Below, piece after piece: positions 1 through 7,716 of a stretch of DNA of 64,000 bases. A program made the translations under genes and the position numbers. The notes below the pieces were generated by a model. That model saw nothing but the letters and a program-made list of their open reading frames with translations. It was not told the DNA's origin and ran no database searches. Positions within the stretch are counted from its first letter, which is position 1; each line of letters starts with the position of its first letter. This stretch comes from an uncultured Eubacterium sp. (GTDB taxonomy: Bacteria > Bacillota > Clostridia > Lachnospirales > Lachnospiraceae), in contig CAKRDZ010000001.1 of the NCBI GenBank assembly GCA_934316845.1, positions 164,794 to 228,793 on the forward strand, read 5' to 3'.

Positions 1-63
1 ATTGACATGTTTGGCCGTGGAACACCGGTAGAAATTGATTTCTCAGAATTAGAAAAGTTATAG
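1..63 (+). CDS. nusG: NusG C-terminal fragment (partial)
   Basis: The first 20 codons, read in frame from base 1 and ending in TAG, give the end of a KOW domain (MFGRGTPVEIDFSELEKL). This matches the C-terminus of transcription termination/antitermination factor NusG, which binds RNA polymerase and ribosomal protein S10. Its place directly before rplK is the standard bacterial order. The rest of the gene lies outside the window. Confidence 0.85.
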   Translation: MDMFGRGTPVEIDFSELEKL

Positions 64-88
64 AAGTGAAAATCAGGAGGTTTTTATA

Positions 89-514
89 ATGGCTAAGAAA
101 GTAGAAGGATATATTAAATTACAAATCCCAGCTGGAAAAGCAACACCAGCACCACCAGTTGGTCCGGCACTTGGACAGCATGGTGTAAACATTGTTCAGT
201 TTACAAAGGAGTTTAACGCAAAGACAGCAGGACAGGAAGGTATGATCATTCCTGTAGTTATCACTGTTTATGCAGATAGAAGTTTCAGCTTCATCACAAA
301 GACTCCACCGGCAGCAGTTCTTCTTAAGAAAGCTTGTAAGATTGAATCCGGTTCTGGTGTACCAAATAAGACAAAAGTTGCAACAATCTCAAAAGATGAG
401 ATTCAGAAGATTGCAGAACTTAAAATGCCTGACTTGAATGCAGGAAGCGTAGAAGCTGCTATGAGCATGATCGCTGGTACTGCAAGAAGTATGGGTATTA
501 CAGTAGAAGACTAA
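89..514 (+). CDS. rplK: 50S ribosomal protein L11
   Basis: A 141-residue protein of normal L11 length. The N-terminal domain carries the proline-rich signature PAPPVGPALGQHGVN (about residues 20-34). The C-terminal rRNA-binding domain ends with the usual SMGI motif. L11 binds the GTPase-associated centre of 23S rRNA and is needed for RelA-dependent stringent signalling. The start is fixed by an AGGAGG 7-10 bases upstream. It follows nusG by 25 bp and precedes rplA, as in most bacteria, and is probably co-transcribed with both. Confidence 0.97.
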   Translation: MAKKVEGYIKLQIPAGKATPAPPVGPALGQHGVNIVQFTKEFNAKTAGQEGMIIPVVITVYADRSFSFITKTPPAAVLLKKACKIESGSGVPNKTKVATISKDEIQKIAELKMPDLNAGSVEAAMSMIAGTARSMGITVED

Positions 515-534
515 TTAAACTTAAGTGAAAATTT

Positions 535-602
535 AGACATCGCAGAAGACTTATGTCATTTGGACGTTGTGGGAGAACAGGAACTTGTTACTAAGCTCCT
601 AC
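535..602 (+). promoter_or_regulatory. Structured spacer between rplK and rplA
   Basis: Two inverted repeats are visible. GACAT...ATGTC pairs around 535-558. GTGGGAG (569-575) pairs with CTCCTAC (596-602) with one G-U pair. The spacer ends before the rplA ribosome binding site AGGAGG. A structured element just before the L1 cistron could be an L1 autoregulatory target, but I cannot match it to a defined L1-binding motif, so the function is inference. Confidence 0.35.
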
Positions 603-634
603 ACATTCGTTAATACCACTAGGAGGTTTGAATC

Positions 635-1327
635 ATGAAAAGAGGTAAAAAATATGTTGAGGCTGCAAAGCTGGTAGACAGAACAGTTCAGTATGATCCA
701 GCTGAGGCCATTGACCTTGTAAAGAAAACAGCAGTTGCAAAATTCGATGAAACAATTGAAGCGCATATCCGTCTTGGTGTAGATGGACGTCATGCAGACC
801 AGCAGGTACGTGGTGCGGTTGTACTGCCACACGGAACCGGTAAAAAAGTTCGCGTTCTTGTATTTGCAAAAGGCGATAAAGTTGCAGAAGCAGAAGCAGC
901 TGGTGCTGATTATGTTGGCGGCGAGGAACTCATTCCTAAGATTCAGAACGATGGATGGTTTGAGTTTGACGTAGTTGTAGCTACTCCGGATATGATGGGC
1001 GTTGTTGGCCGTCTCGGACGTGTACTCGGACCAAAAGGCTTGATGCCAAACCCAAAAGCAGGAACTGTTACAATGGATGTTACAAAGGCTGTTAATGACA
1101 TTAAAGCAGGTAAGATTGAATATCGTTTGGACAAAGCAAACATTATTCACTGTCCTGTAGGAAAAGCATCTTTCACTGCAGAGCAGTTGAATGATAACTT
1201 CAACACTTTGATGGACGCTATCGTAAAAGCAAAACCAGCAAGTGCAAAAGGACAGTATATGAAGAGTGTTACGATCACCAGCACAATGGGACCGGGTGTG
1301 AAAGTAAGCACAGTAAAATATGCATAA
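635..1327 (+). CDS. rplA: 50S ribosomal protein L1
   Basis: A 230-residue protein of normal L1 length. It has the conserved N-terminal KRGKKY start and the LGPKGLMPNPKAGTV signature near the middle. L1 forms the L1 stalk that moves deacylated tRNA through the E site and often represses its own operon. The ATG follows AGGAGG by 8 bases. It lies 120 bp after rplK, with a structured spacer between, and is followed by the separate rplJL promoter. Confidence 0.97.
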   Translation: MKRGKKYVEAAKLVDRTVQYDPAEAIDLVKKTAVAKFDETIEAHIRLGVDGRHADQQVRGAVVLPHGTGKKVRVLVFAKGDKVAEAEAAGADYVGGEELIPKIQNDGWFEFDVVVATPDMMGVVGRLGRVLGPKGLMPNPKAGTVTMDVTKAVNDIKAGKIEYRLDKANIIHCPVGKASFTAEQLNDNFNTLMDAIVKAKPASAKGQYMKSVTITSTMGPGVKVSTVKYA

Positions 1328-1357
1328 AAAGTAACTGATCGGTTACGAAAAAAGATA

Positions 1358-1386
1358 TTGACAGTACCGTCAAGGTATGTTAATAT
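1358..1386 (+). promoter_or_regulatory. Promoter for rplJ-rplL
   Basis: TTGACA (1358-1363) and TAATAT (1381-1386) are separated by 17 bp, with a TG one base before the -10. This is a near-consensus vegetative promoter placed directly upstream of the L10 leader, so rplJL can be transcribed independently of rplKA. Confidence 0.8.
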
Positions 1387-1392
1387 AAATTT

Positions 1393-1612
1393 TGATGACT
1401 GCCGTAGACAGTAGGTATAGATGATCTTTCGGGATTTCAGATATGTAAGTGCAGAAGCCGCCTACCGAGGAGTAAAGAATGTGGATTTTATATCCCCTCT
1501 TTTTGCTATGGCGAGAAGAGGGGATTTCTATATTACGTCCGCGGAACAATTTGTGTGGACGTATATGCGTTTTATATATTCTTTTCGGCAGAAAATATAT
1601 AAGGAGGAAATG
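1393..1612 (+). promoter_or_regulatory. L10 leader (ribosomal protein autoregulatory leader)
   Basis: The roughly 220-base untranslated leader before rplJ sits where the L10 leader of Firmicutes lies, and it ends in an intrinsic terminator well before the gene. In the known family, L10 or the L10(L12)4 complex binds the leader and shifts folding toward the terminator when ribosomal protein is in excess. No ORF with a convincing ribosome binding site occupies this stretch. The assignment rests on position, length and the terminator; I did not check the binding-site motif against a covariance model. Confidence 0.75.
1492..1531 (+). terminator. Attenuator terminator in the L10 leader
   Basis: CCCCTCTT (1494-1501) pairs with AAGAGGGG (1516-1523), followed by a U-rich stretch ATTTCTAT. 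It lies about 90 bases before rplJ inside the leader, as expected for premature termination control of rplJL. Confidence 0.75.
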
Positions 1613-1616
1613 ACTC

Positions 1617-2135
1617 ATGGCTAAAGTAGAGATCAAACAGCCAATCGTAGACGAGATCAAAGGATATGCAGCAGACGCAAAAGCAGCTGTACTTGTTGAT
1701 TATCGTGGTCTGACTGTTGAGCAGGATACAAAACTTCGTAAAGCATTGAGAGAAGCTGGTGTTGTATACAAAGTATACAAAAACACAATGCTTGTTCGTG
1801 CATTCGAAGGAACTGATTTTGCACAGTTGGATAAGGATTTGGAAGGACCTACTGCAGTTGCATTTTCAGCAGAGGATGAGACCGCTCCGGCGCGTATTCT
1901 CAATGACTTTGCAAAAGAAGCAGAGGCGCTTCAGTTCAAGAGCGGTGTTGTAGCCGGCACATATTATGATGAAGCCGGTATCAAGACATTGGCTAACATC
2001 CCATCAAGAGATACTCTTATCTCTAAATTGCTTGGAAGCTTGCAGTCACCTGTTACCAATATGGCACGCGTTCTTAATCAGATCGCAGAAGCTAAAGGAA
2101 ATGGTGAAGAGCCAGCAGCAGAAACAGCAGAATAA
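1617..2135 (+). CDS. rplJ: 50S ribosomal protein L10
   Basis: A 172-residue protein with the L10 N-terminal rRNA-binding domain (DYRGLTVEQ, LRKALREAGVVYKVYKNT) and a C-terminal helix that should anchor L7/L12 dimers. L10 forms the base of the L7/L12 stalk, which recruits translational GTPases. The ATG follows AAGGAGG by 9 bases. The last residues are rich in Ala and Glu, as in other Clostridia. It is followed by rplL after 44 bp and is controlled by the upstream leader. Confidence 0.97.
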   Translation: MAKVEIKQPIVDEIKGYAADAKAAVLVDYRGLTVEQDTKLRKALREAGVVYKVYKNTMLVRAFEGTDFAQLDKDLEGPTAVAFSAEDETAPARILNDFAKEAEALQFKSGVVAGTYYDEAGIKTLANIPSRDTLISKLLGSLQSPVTNMARVLNQIAEAKGNGEEPAAETAE

Positions 2136-2179
2136 TCTGCCAACAAAGAAAAATATTATATTAAATGGAGGAATTTAAA

Positions 2180-2548
2180 ATGACTACTCAGGAATTTATC
2201 GATGCTATCAAAGAGATGAGCGTTTTGGAATTAAATGATTTAGTAAAAGCTTGCGAAGAAGAATTTGGTGTATCTGCAGCAGCAGGTGTTGTTGTAGCAG
2301 CAGCAGGCGACGGTGCAGCAGCAGGCGGCGCTGAGAAAGACGAGTTCGACGTAGAACTTACAGAAGTTGGACCAAACAAAGTTAAGGTTATCAAAGTTGT
2401 TCGTGAAGTAACAGGTCTTGGACTTAAGGAAGCAAAAGAAGTTGTAGACGGCGCTCCTAAAGTAATCAAAGAAGCTGCTTCTAAAGACGAAGCTGAAGAT
2501 ATCAAAGCTAAGGTAGAGGCTGAAGGCGCTAAGGTTACATTGAAATAA
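2180..2548 (+). CDS. rplL: 50S ribosomal protein L7/L12
   Basis: A 122-residue protein with the L12 N-terminal dimerisation domain, an Ala/Gly-rich hinge (AAAGDGAAAGGAEKD) and the C-terminal factor-binding domain (KVIKVVREVTGLGLKEAKEVVDGAPK). I chose ATG 2180, giving MTTQEFID, because GGAGG lies 8 bases upstream. An in-frame ATG at 2165 would place that ribosome binding site inside the protein. It ends the ribosomal block and is followed by a strong terminator. Confidence 0.97.
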   Translation: MTTQEFIDAIKEMSVLELNDLVKACEEEFGVSAAAGVVVAAAGDGAAAGGAEKDEFDVELTEVGPNKVKVIKVVREVTGLGLKEAKEVVDGAPKVIKEAASKDEAEDIKAKVEAEGAKVTLK

Positions 2549-2581
2549 TCAGTGCAATAAAATTTAGTGTGATAAATCTGC

Positions 2582-2624
2582 AAAGGCAGGAGAGTTATTC
2601 TCCTGCCTTTGTTGCGCTATTTTT
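2582..2624 (+). terminator. Intrinsic terminator of the ribosomal protein operon
   Basis: AAAGGCAGGAG (2582-2592) pairs perfectly with CTCCTGCCTTT (2600-2610) around a 7-base loop. The trailing sequence TTTGTTGCGCTATTTTT is U-rich. It marks the end of the rplJL transcript. Confidence 0.85.
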
Positions 2625-2648
2625 GAAACAGGGAATAATAACTTTCTG

Positions 2649-2672
2649 CGTACAAATTTTTAAAATTGTACG
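2649..2672. promoter_or_regulatory. Palindrome upstream of the AbiE promoter (candidate AbiEi operator)
   Basis: CGTACAA and TTGTACG form 7-bp arms around a 10-bp A/T core. The palindrome lies 10 bp before the -35 box of the abiEi promoter. AbiEi antitoxins of the known family repress their own operon through inverted repeats, so this is a natural operator candidate. Binding is inference. Confidence 0.5.
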
Positions 2673-2682
2673 AAAATAATCG

Positions 2683-2711
2683 TTGCCATTTTTTTAAACC
2701 TATGATACAAT
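2683..2711 (+). promoter_or_regulatory. Promoter for abiEi-abiEii
   Basis: TTGCCA (2683-2688), a 17-bp spacer and TACAAT (2706-2711), with TG one base before the -10. It is the only good promoter in the gap between the ribosomal terminator and the toxin-antitoxin genes. Confidence 0.65.
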
Positions 2712-2756
2712 AACTGCACATGGTTCATTTATTGCATACAGAAAGTTGGTGTTGGC

Positions 2757-3362
2757 TTGAATAAAGAGGATGTTATAAAAAAAATAATTGAAGATAGCGG
2801 TGGTATTGCAAGAACTTCAGATTTTGCGGCGAAAGGGATAAGTAAATATGAGGTGGCGGCTTTTTGTAAAGATGGTGTTATTGAAAGAATTCGCAGAGGG
2901 TTTTATCAGCTTCCACATAGCAATAACATAATAGAAGAACAGTTGATACATGAGTTGCTGCCACAGGGGATCATTTGTGTAGAATCCGCTTTGTTTTATT
3001 ATGGATATAGTGATTTTTCTCCCCGGAAATGGTCAATTGCTGTGCCTAGAACAGCGACTCGTACTGTAAAGAACATGGAAGAATTTCCGATGAAGGCTTA
3101 CTATATTCAAAAACCCTTTTTAGATATAGGGAAGTCAACAGGAAATTTTAACGGCGTGATATTATCTGTATATGATCGTGAGCGGACAATATGCGATTGT
3201 TTTAAATACCGTACAAAACTTGACAATGAAATATTTAATAAAGCCGTCAATGCTTATGCTGCTGACGAAAAAAAGAATCTTGTAAATCTATCCAAATATG
3301 CAAAGGAAATGAAACTATATACAAAGCTTATGAATGTAATGGAGGTGCTGCTTAATGGCTGA
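2757..3362 (+). CDS. abiEi: Type IV toxin-antitoxin antitoxin, AbiEi family
   Basis: A 201-residue protein with an N-terminal winged-helix region (residues 1-50, including GGIARTSDFAAKGISKYEVAAFCKDGVIERIRRG, broken here into its helices by position) and the C-terminal AbiEi domain with ERTICDCFKYR near residue 143. This is the layout of AbiEi antitoxins, which repress the operon and neutralise AbiEii without direct binding. Translation appears to start at TTG 2757, because no in-frame ATG or GTG lies nearby and the N-terminus fits the family; the ribosome binding site is weak. The stop overlaps abiEii by 8 bp, so the pair is translationally coupled. Confidence 0.82.
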   Translation: MNKEDVIKKIIEDSGGIARTSDFAAKGISKYEVAAFCKDGVIERIRRGFYQLPHSNNIIEEQLIHELLPQGIICVESALFYYGYSDFSPRKWSIAVPRTATRTVKNMEEFPMKAYYIQKPFLDIGKSTGNFNGVILSVYDRERTICDCFKYRTKLDNEIFNKAVNAYAADEKKNLVNLSKYAKEMKLYTKLMNVMEVLLNG

Positions 3363-4251
3363 TATGGCTGCATCCGTACTTGCGCGGCTCAAAAACAAGG
3401 CAAAAGAAAGTGGAAGAAGTTATCAGCTTTGTCTACAGCTTTTTTGCCAGGAGGAGTTTTTACGACGCTTGGAAAAGTCCGAGTATGCTGAAAATTTTGT
3501 GTTAAAAGGGGGATTATTTCTTTATTCCATTACGGAATTTGACAGTCGGGTAACGGTAGATGTGGATTTTTTACTCCGGCAGATTCCCAATACGCCGGAA
3601 CAATTAAAGAGTATCATTGAGAAAATTATAACGGTTCAGACGAACAATGATTTTGTGACTTTTGAGATAAAAGATGTTGCACCAATTGCTGTGGCGAAAA
3701 AGTATGCGGGTATCGGAGCCACGATGGTTGCACGTATTAAAAATACTCGCACACCGTTTGGTATTGATTTTGGCGTTGGTGATGTTATTGTTCCGAATCA
3801 GGTAAAAAGAAAAATCCCCACGCAGCTTGATGATTTTATCGCACCCATAGTTAATACATATTCCATCGAAACAACGGTTGCAGAGAAAATAGATGCAATC
3901 CTTAGTTTGATGGAATTTTCCAGCCGTATGAAAGACTATTATGATATATATTATCTGGCTAATAAGTTTGATTTTGACGGGACAGTATTGAAGGAAGCGT
4001 TACGAAAAACTTTTGAGAACCGTGAACATAATTTTACAGTAGAGCAGTTTAATCAGGTTATGTGTTTTGACAATGATATGGCAATGAAGAAGAAATGGAA
4101 GGCATTTATCCGTAAAATTGATACGAAAACAGACAATTTTGGTATTGTGTTGAATACAATCAATGTTTTTCTGAGAAATCCATTTACAGCAGTGGTTAGC
4201 GACGGAGAATTTGATAAAAAATGGTCTGCTGTCGGTGACGGGTGGAAATAG
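3355..4251 (+). CDS. abiEii: Type IV toxin-antitoxin toxin, AbiEii nucleotidyltransferase
   Basis: A 298-residue protein of the DNA polymerase beta-like nucleotidyltransferase superfamily. The active-site motifs of AbiEii are all present: KGG (residues 51-53), DVD (69-71) as the metal-binding pair, VAEK (175-178) and KDYYDIYY (193-200). Characterised relatives transfer nucleotides to tRNA or bind GTP and arrest growth, which can abort phage infection. It is coupled to abiEi. Nothing in the sequence suggests inactivation. Confidence 0.85.
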   Translation: MADMAASVLARLKNKAKESGRSYQLCLQLFCQEEFLRRLEKSEYAENFVLKGGLFLYSITEFDSRVTVDVDFLLRQIPNTPEQLKSIIEKIITVQTNNDFVTFEIKDVAPIAVAKKYAGIGATMVARIKNTRTPFGIDFGVGDVIVPNQVKRKIPTQLDDFIAPIVNTYSIETTVAEKIDAILSLMEFSSRMKDYYDIYYLANKFDFDGTVLKEALRKTFENREHNFTVEQFNQVMCFDNDMAMKKKWKAFIRKIDTKTDNFGIVLNTINVFLRNPFTAVVSDGEFDKKWSAVGDGWK

Positions 4252-4337
4252 TAGGAAAGAAAAATAAAGATAACAAAATCAGAATAAAAAGCCCCCTTTA
4301 CGCATATTTTTTAGAAAAGCCCAAAAAGGAGAACTTC

Positions 4338-5303
4338 GTGAGTTATTTCCGTAAAATGATATATTTACAGGAAGAAGGACAAGAATGCGGAGGCTATATT
4401 AAAGCGTCCGGAAAACGGGAGTGGATTCGTTTGGAAATACATTTGAAAAATGTAAAAAAATGGGAAAAACTTCCGGTTATCATTGTCCTGAATGGACAAG
4501 ATGGAGCATACAATCAACTGGCAGGAGTGGTTTCCGGCGAAGAAATTACGAGGCTGGAGTCCAAAACAGAGGAAAAAGATGAAGTGATCGGGATCTGGAT
4601 CGGAGAAAACGGCAAACCACAGATGGGAGAGGGGCAGCCGCCGGCTGCGGAACCAGAGCCATCTGTAGAGGAAAACGAACCTTCTGTGCAAGAAAAAACG
4701 GAAGAAGCGGCTGTTGTGGCGGAGCCTGTACAAAAGCAGCAAGAAAAAATTCCGGAGACAACAGAACCCGAAATTGAGACAGCTGAAACAGAGGAACCGG
4801 AATTTATCGAAGTAGAGATGGAAGAAGAGCACGATTGGAAGTATGAATGTGATAAACTTTTCTCTACGCATACGGCAATGTATCCATTTTCGGATGATGA
4901 GGTGGATCAATGTGTTCAGATCGGGACAGAAGATTTTGGAGAATTCCCACAAAGGTACTGGACATTGTCGGAAAATCCGTTTTTGAAGCAGGGATTATAC
5001 AATTTTGGACATTTGCTTTTTGCCGGAATTGGGGACCGGGTGTTTGTTGGAGTGCCGGGCAGATACCATAAACGCGATGTTTACCTTGGCAGAACATATG
5101 GATTTTCGCATTTTAAGAGCATACATAAGAGCAAATTAAAAATGGGAGATTTTGGATATTGGATGATGGAAGTGCATCCACAGCCTCTGCAGGCAATGCA
5201 GGGAGGCTGGGAAGCTGCTTCTGATATTAAAGAGAAATCGAGTACGTCCGGATCCAATATCCCACCTGAAGGAGATACGCAAGCATCTGCGGGCCGGCCA
5301 TAA
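4338..5303 (+). CDS. DUF6128-like Lachnospiraceae protein of unknown function
   Basis: The N-terminal domain (about residues 1-75, IRLEIHLKN, VIIVLN) and the C-terminal domain (about 200-290, FGHLLFAGIGDRVFVGVPGRYHKRD) are joined by a long acidic Glu/Pro/Gln linker. From memory this resembles DUF6128; the function is unknown. I chose GTG 4338 because AAGGAG lies 7 bases upstream and the domain begins there. An in-frame GTG at 4242 would overlap abiEii and has no ribosome binding site. The last 77 bases overlap the 3' end of asnB on the other strand. Proximity to AbiE is probably chance insertion of the toxin genes upstream. Confidence 0.6.
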   Translation: MSYFRKMIYLQEEGQECGGYIKASGKREWIRLEIHLKNVKKWEKLPVIIVLNGQDGAYNQLAGVVSGEEITRLESKTEEKDEVIGIWIGENGKPQMGEGQPPAAEPEPSVEENEPSVQEKTEEAAVVAEPVQKQQEKIPETTEPEIETAETEEPEFIEVEMEEEHDWKYECDKLFSTHTAMYPFSDDEVDQCVQIGTEDFGEFPQRYWTLSENPFLKQGLYNFGHLLFAGIGDRVFVGVPGRYHKRDVYLGRTYGFSHFKSIHKSKLKMGDFGYWMMEVHPQPLQAMQGGWEAASDIKEKSSTSGSNIPPEGDTQASAGRP

Positions 5304-7092
5304 GTTGACCGTACCACGGTTTTCCGTAATCACTGGGGGTATTTAGAAAATGATCCAGTTTTTTCGGATCTACGATGCCGGTCAGAGGCGAATTTACCGC
5401 GTGAACCATTTCGTAGAGACGTTCTGCAAGCATTTTTTCATAGGCAGGGTCATAAGTCTTAGGATAAGGACTCTTTTTCCGATTTAATACGGCGGCGGGC
5501 AGAAGTCCTTTTCCTGCGTCGATCAAAAGACTCTTTGTCTGGCCGTTGTGGCATTTCATATCCCACGGGATGTTATAGACATACTGTAAAATGCGGTGGT
5601 CGGCAAACGGTACACGGGCTTCCAGACCGGAGTACATACTCGTGCGGTCCATGCGGTTCAGGAGAGTCATCATAAACCACCGGATATTGAGCCATGAGAT
5701 TTCACGCCGTCTCGCCTCTTTTTCGGAATCTTCTGCGAGACGCGGGGTGCAGGAAAGCGTGGCTTCATAGGCTTCTTTGGCATAATCTTCCATATTCAGG
5801 GAAACAGAGAATTCATCGTGCAGCAGAACTCTTCTTGTGTCGAAATCATACGACCACGGAAACATGTTTTTCTGCCAAAGCGCTTCTTTGTGAAACCACG
5901 GATAACCGCCAAAAATCTCGTCGGCACATTCGCCGGTCAAAGCGACGCGGTGTGTCTTCGAAACCTGTTCGCAAAAGTAGAGCATAGACGATTCGACATC
6001 TCCCATGCACGGGAAATCACGGGCATCAACCGCTTTAAAAAGGTAGTCTGCCTGCGTTTCGTTGTCGCATTCGAGAAGGGTGTGATGCGTCCCCAGATGT
6101 CTGGCAGCCAGTTCGGCAAATGGCCGGTCCTGACTGGACTGGAACGAATTTGCCTGAAAATTCACATCGTTGCCTTTGAAGTCAAAGGAAAAAGTGTCTA
6201 ATGTGGCATCTTCTTTTTTTAGATACATCTGGCAGATCGCGGTAATGAGCGAACTGTCCAGTCCGCCGGATAAAAAACTGCAGATCGGGATATCCGATAC
6301 CATTTGTCTGTGAATGCTGTCACAGAGAAGAAACCGTGTGTGGCGGATGGTGTCCGCATACGAATCATGGTGTGGTGCGGCTTCCAATTTTCGGAAAAAG
6401 TGATGCCGGCAGCCGGAGGTGGAAATATGCATATATTCGCCGGGGAGAAGTTCGTGCATCCCGGCAAATCCACCATTTCCCAGCGTTCTTGCCGGACCGA
6501 GAGCAAAGATTTCATTCCAGCAGGCACGGTCTGCCGCCGGTTGGATGCCATAAGCAAAAAGGGCTTTCGGTTCCGAACCAAAGACGACGGCGGAGCGGTC
6601 AAAACTGTAAAAAAGTGGTTTTACTCCCAGAGAGTCACGGACAAGATAAAGTTCTTTTGTCTGATGTACATAGATGGCAAAGGCAAAAATGCCATTTAAT
6701 TTTTCGAAAAATGACGTTCCCATTGCCAGAAAACCATTCAGGATCACTTCTGTGTCGCTTGTGGTTGACCAGCTCATACCAAAGGGTTCCAATTCTTCAC
6801 GAAGTTCGCACGTATTATAAATTTCGCCGTTGTATACAATGGAAGCACCGGCTCCTTTATAATGCGCAGACATCGGCTGCCTGCCACCTAGGATATCGCG
6901 GATGGCAAGGCGCGTGTGTGCAAGACCGGCGTGGTGGAAAAGAAGCGTGTTTTCATCGTTGGGGCCACGGCTCCGCAGAGAACGTCTCATTGCGATAAGG
7001 CGTTTTTTCCAGGGATTTTCCGGAGAAGTCCCCTGATATCTGCTGCTGAGATAATTTTGATCGGATTGATAAAATCCTGCGATACCACACAT
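5227..7092 (-). CDS. asnB: Asparagine synthase (glutamine-hydrolysing)
   Basis: A 621-residue two-domain enzyme. It begins MCGIAGF, so Cys2 can act as the N-terminal nucleophile of the glutaminase domain. The synthetase domain has the PP-loop SFLSGGLDSSLI near residue 270 and the later ECADEIFGGYPWFH and LEARVPFADH motifs. It converts aspartate, glutamine and ATP to asparagine. AAGGAGG lies 7 bases before ATG. It starts 13 bp after dpaB and is probably co-transcribed with dpaAB. Whether this places asparagine synthesis under sporulation control is not shown by the sequence. Confidence 0.93.
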   Translation of the reverse strand: MCGIAGFYQSDQNYLSSRYQGTSPENPWKKRLIAMRRSLRSRGPNDENTLLFHHAGLAHTRLAIRDILGGRQPMSAHYKGAGASIVYNGEIYNTCELREELEPFGMSWSTTSDTEVILNGFLAMGTSFFEKLNGIFAFAIYVHQTKELYLVRDSLGVKPLFYSFDRSAVVFGSEPKALFAYGIQPAADRACWNEIFALGPARTLGNGGFAGMHELLPGEYMHISTSGCRHHFFRKLEAAPHHDSYADTIRHTRFLLCDSIHRQMVSDIPICSFLSGGLDSSLITAICQMYLKKEDATLDTFSFDFKGNDVNFQANSFQSSQDRPFAELAARHLGTHHTLLECDNETQADYLFKAVDARDFPCMGDVESSMLYFCEQVSKTHRVALTGECADEIFGGYPWFHKEALWQKNMFPWSYDFDTRRVLLHDEFSVSLNMEDYAKEAYEATLSCTPRLAEDSEKEARRREISWLNIRWFMMTLLNRMDRTSMYSGLEARVPFADHRILQYVYNIPWDMKCHNGQTKSLLIDAGKGLLPAAVLNRKKSPYPKTYDPAYEKMLAERLYEMVHAVNSPLTGIVDPKKLDHFLNTPSDYGKPWYGQLMAGPQMLAYLLQVGYWIRTYSISL

Positions 7093-7105
7093 GAAAAAGC
7101 CTCCT

Positions 7106-7705
7106 TTATTTTGGATCCGGTCCCTGGATCACAGGCTGCAACTGTCGGGCATCCAAAGCTGCCTCAATCGTATCTGCCAAAAGATCAATGTGTGCGATCA
7201 TAGAATTTGGTTTTGATTTGTAATTATCCTGACCGAAAGGAATGAAATAAATGTTCTTTGTGTTGAGCAGGATGCCGATATTTTTCAGATTCATTCCCAG
7301 GGCATCGTTGGTGGAAAGTGCTACGACAAGAGGCCGGTTGTTACGGAGATGCGCTTTGGCAGCCATCAGAACCGGTGTGTCAGAGATGCCATTGGCAAGT
7401 TTTGACAATGTATTGCCGGTGCAGGGAGCGATGACAAGGATGTCAAAAAGAGCACCCGGGCCGATCGGTTCGGCATCCGGAATCGTAGTGATCGGTTTCT
7501 TCCCGGTGATTTTTTCTGCCTGTTCGAGGAAGTCAGCACATTTTCCAAAACGGCTGTCGGTTGAAGAGGCGTGATCCGAAAAGATGGGATACAGATTGGC
7601 ACCGGTGGAAGCCAGTTTTTCCAGTTCTGCAAATACTTTTTTGTAGGTGCAGTAGGAACCGGTGATCGCGATGCCGATATTTTTTTGTGATAAATCCATG
7701 GACAT
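7106..7705 (-). CDS. dpaB: Dipicolinate synthase subunit B (SpoVFB)
   Basis: A 199-residue flavoprotein-like subunit with the N-terminal NIGIAITGSYCTYKK motif and a flavodoxin-fold FDILVIAPCTGNTLSKLANGI segment, typical of SpoVFB/DpaB. With DpaA it oxidises dihydrodipicolinate-type intermediate to dipicolinic acid in the mother cell, which is packed into the spore core with calcium. ATG 7705 follows AAGGAGG by 7 bases. It begins 11 bp after dpaA. Its presence supports an endospore-forming host. Confidence 0.92.
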   Translation of the reverse strand: MSMDLSQKNIGIAITGSYCTYKKVFAELEKLASTGANLYPIFSDHASSTDSRFGKCADFLEQAEKITGKKPITTIPDAEPIGPGALFDILVIAPCTGNTLSKLANGISDTPVLMAAKAHLRNNRPLVVALSTNDALGMNLKNIGILLNTKNIYFIPFGQDNYKSKPNSMIAHIDLLADTIEAALDARQLQPVIQGPDPK

Positions 7706-7716
7706 AAGTTACCTCC

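Noticed and set aside
599..1150. Open frame antisense to rplA
   Set aside because: It has no ribosome binding site and lies fully within a conserved ribosomal gene; its codon pattern is a shadow of rplA.
4365..4952. Phe/Leu-rich antisense frame opposite the DUF6128 gene
   Set aside because: Same artefact from an acidic linker; no ribosome binding site.
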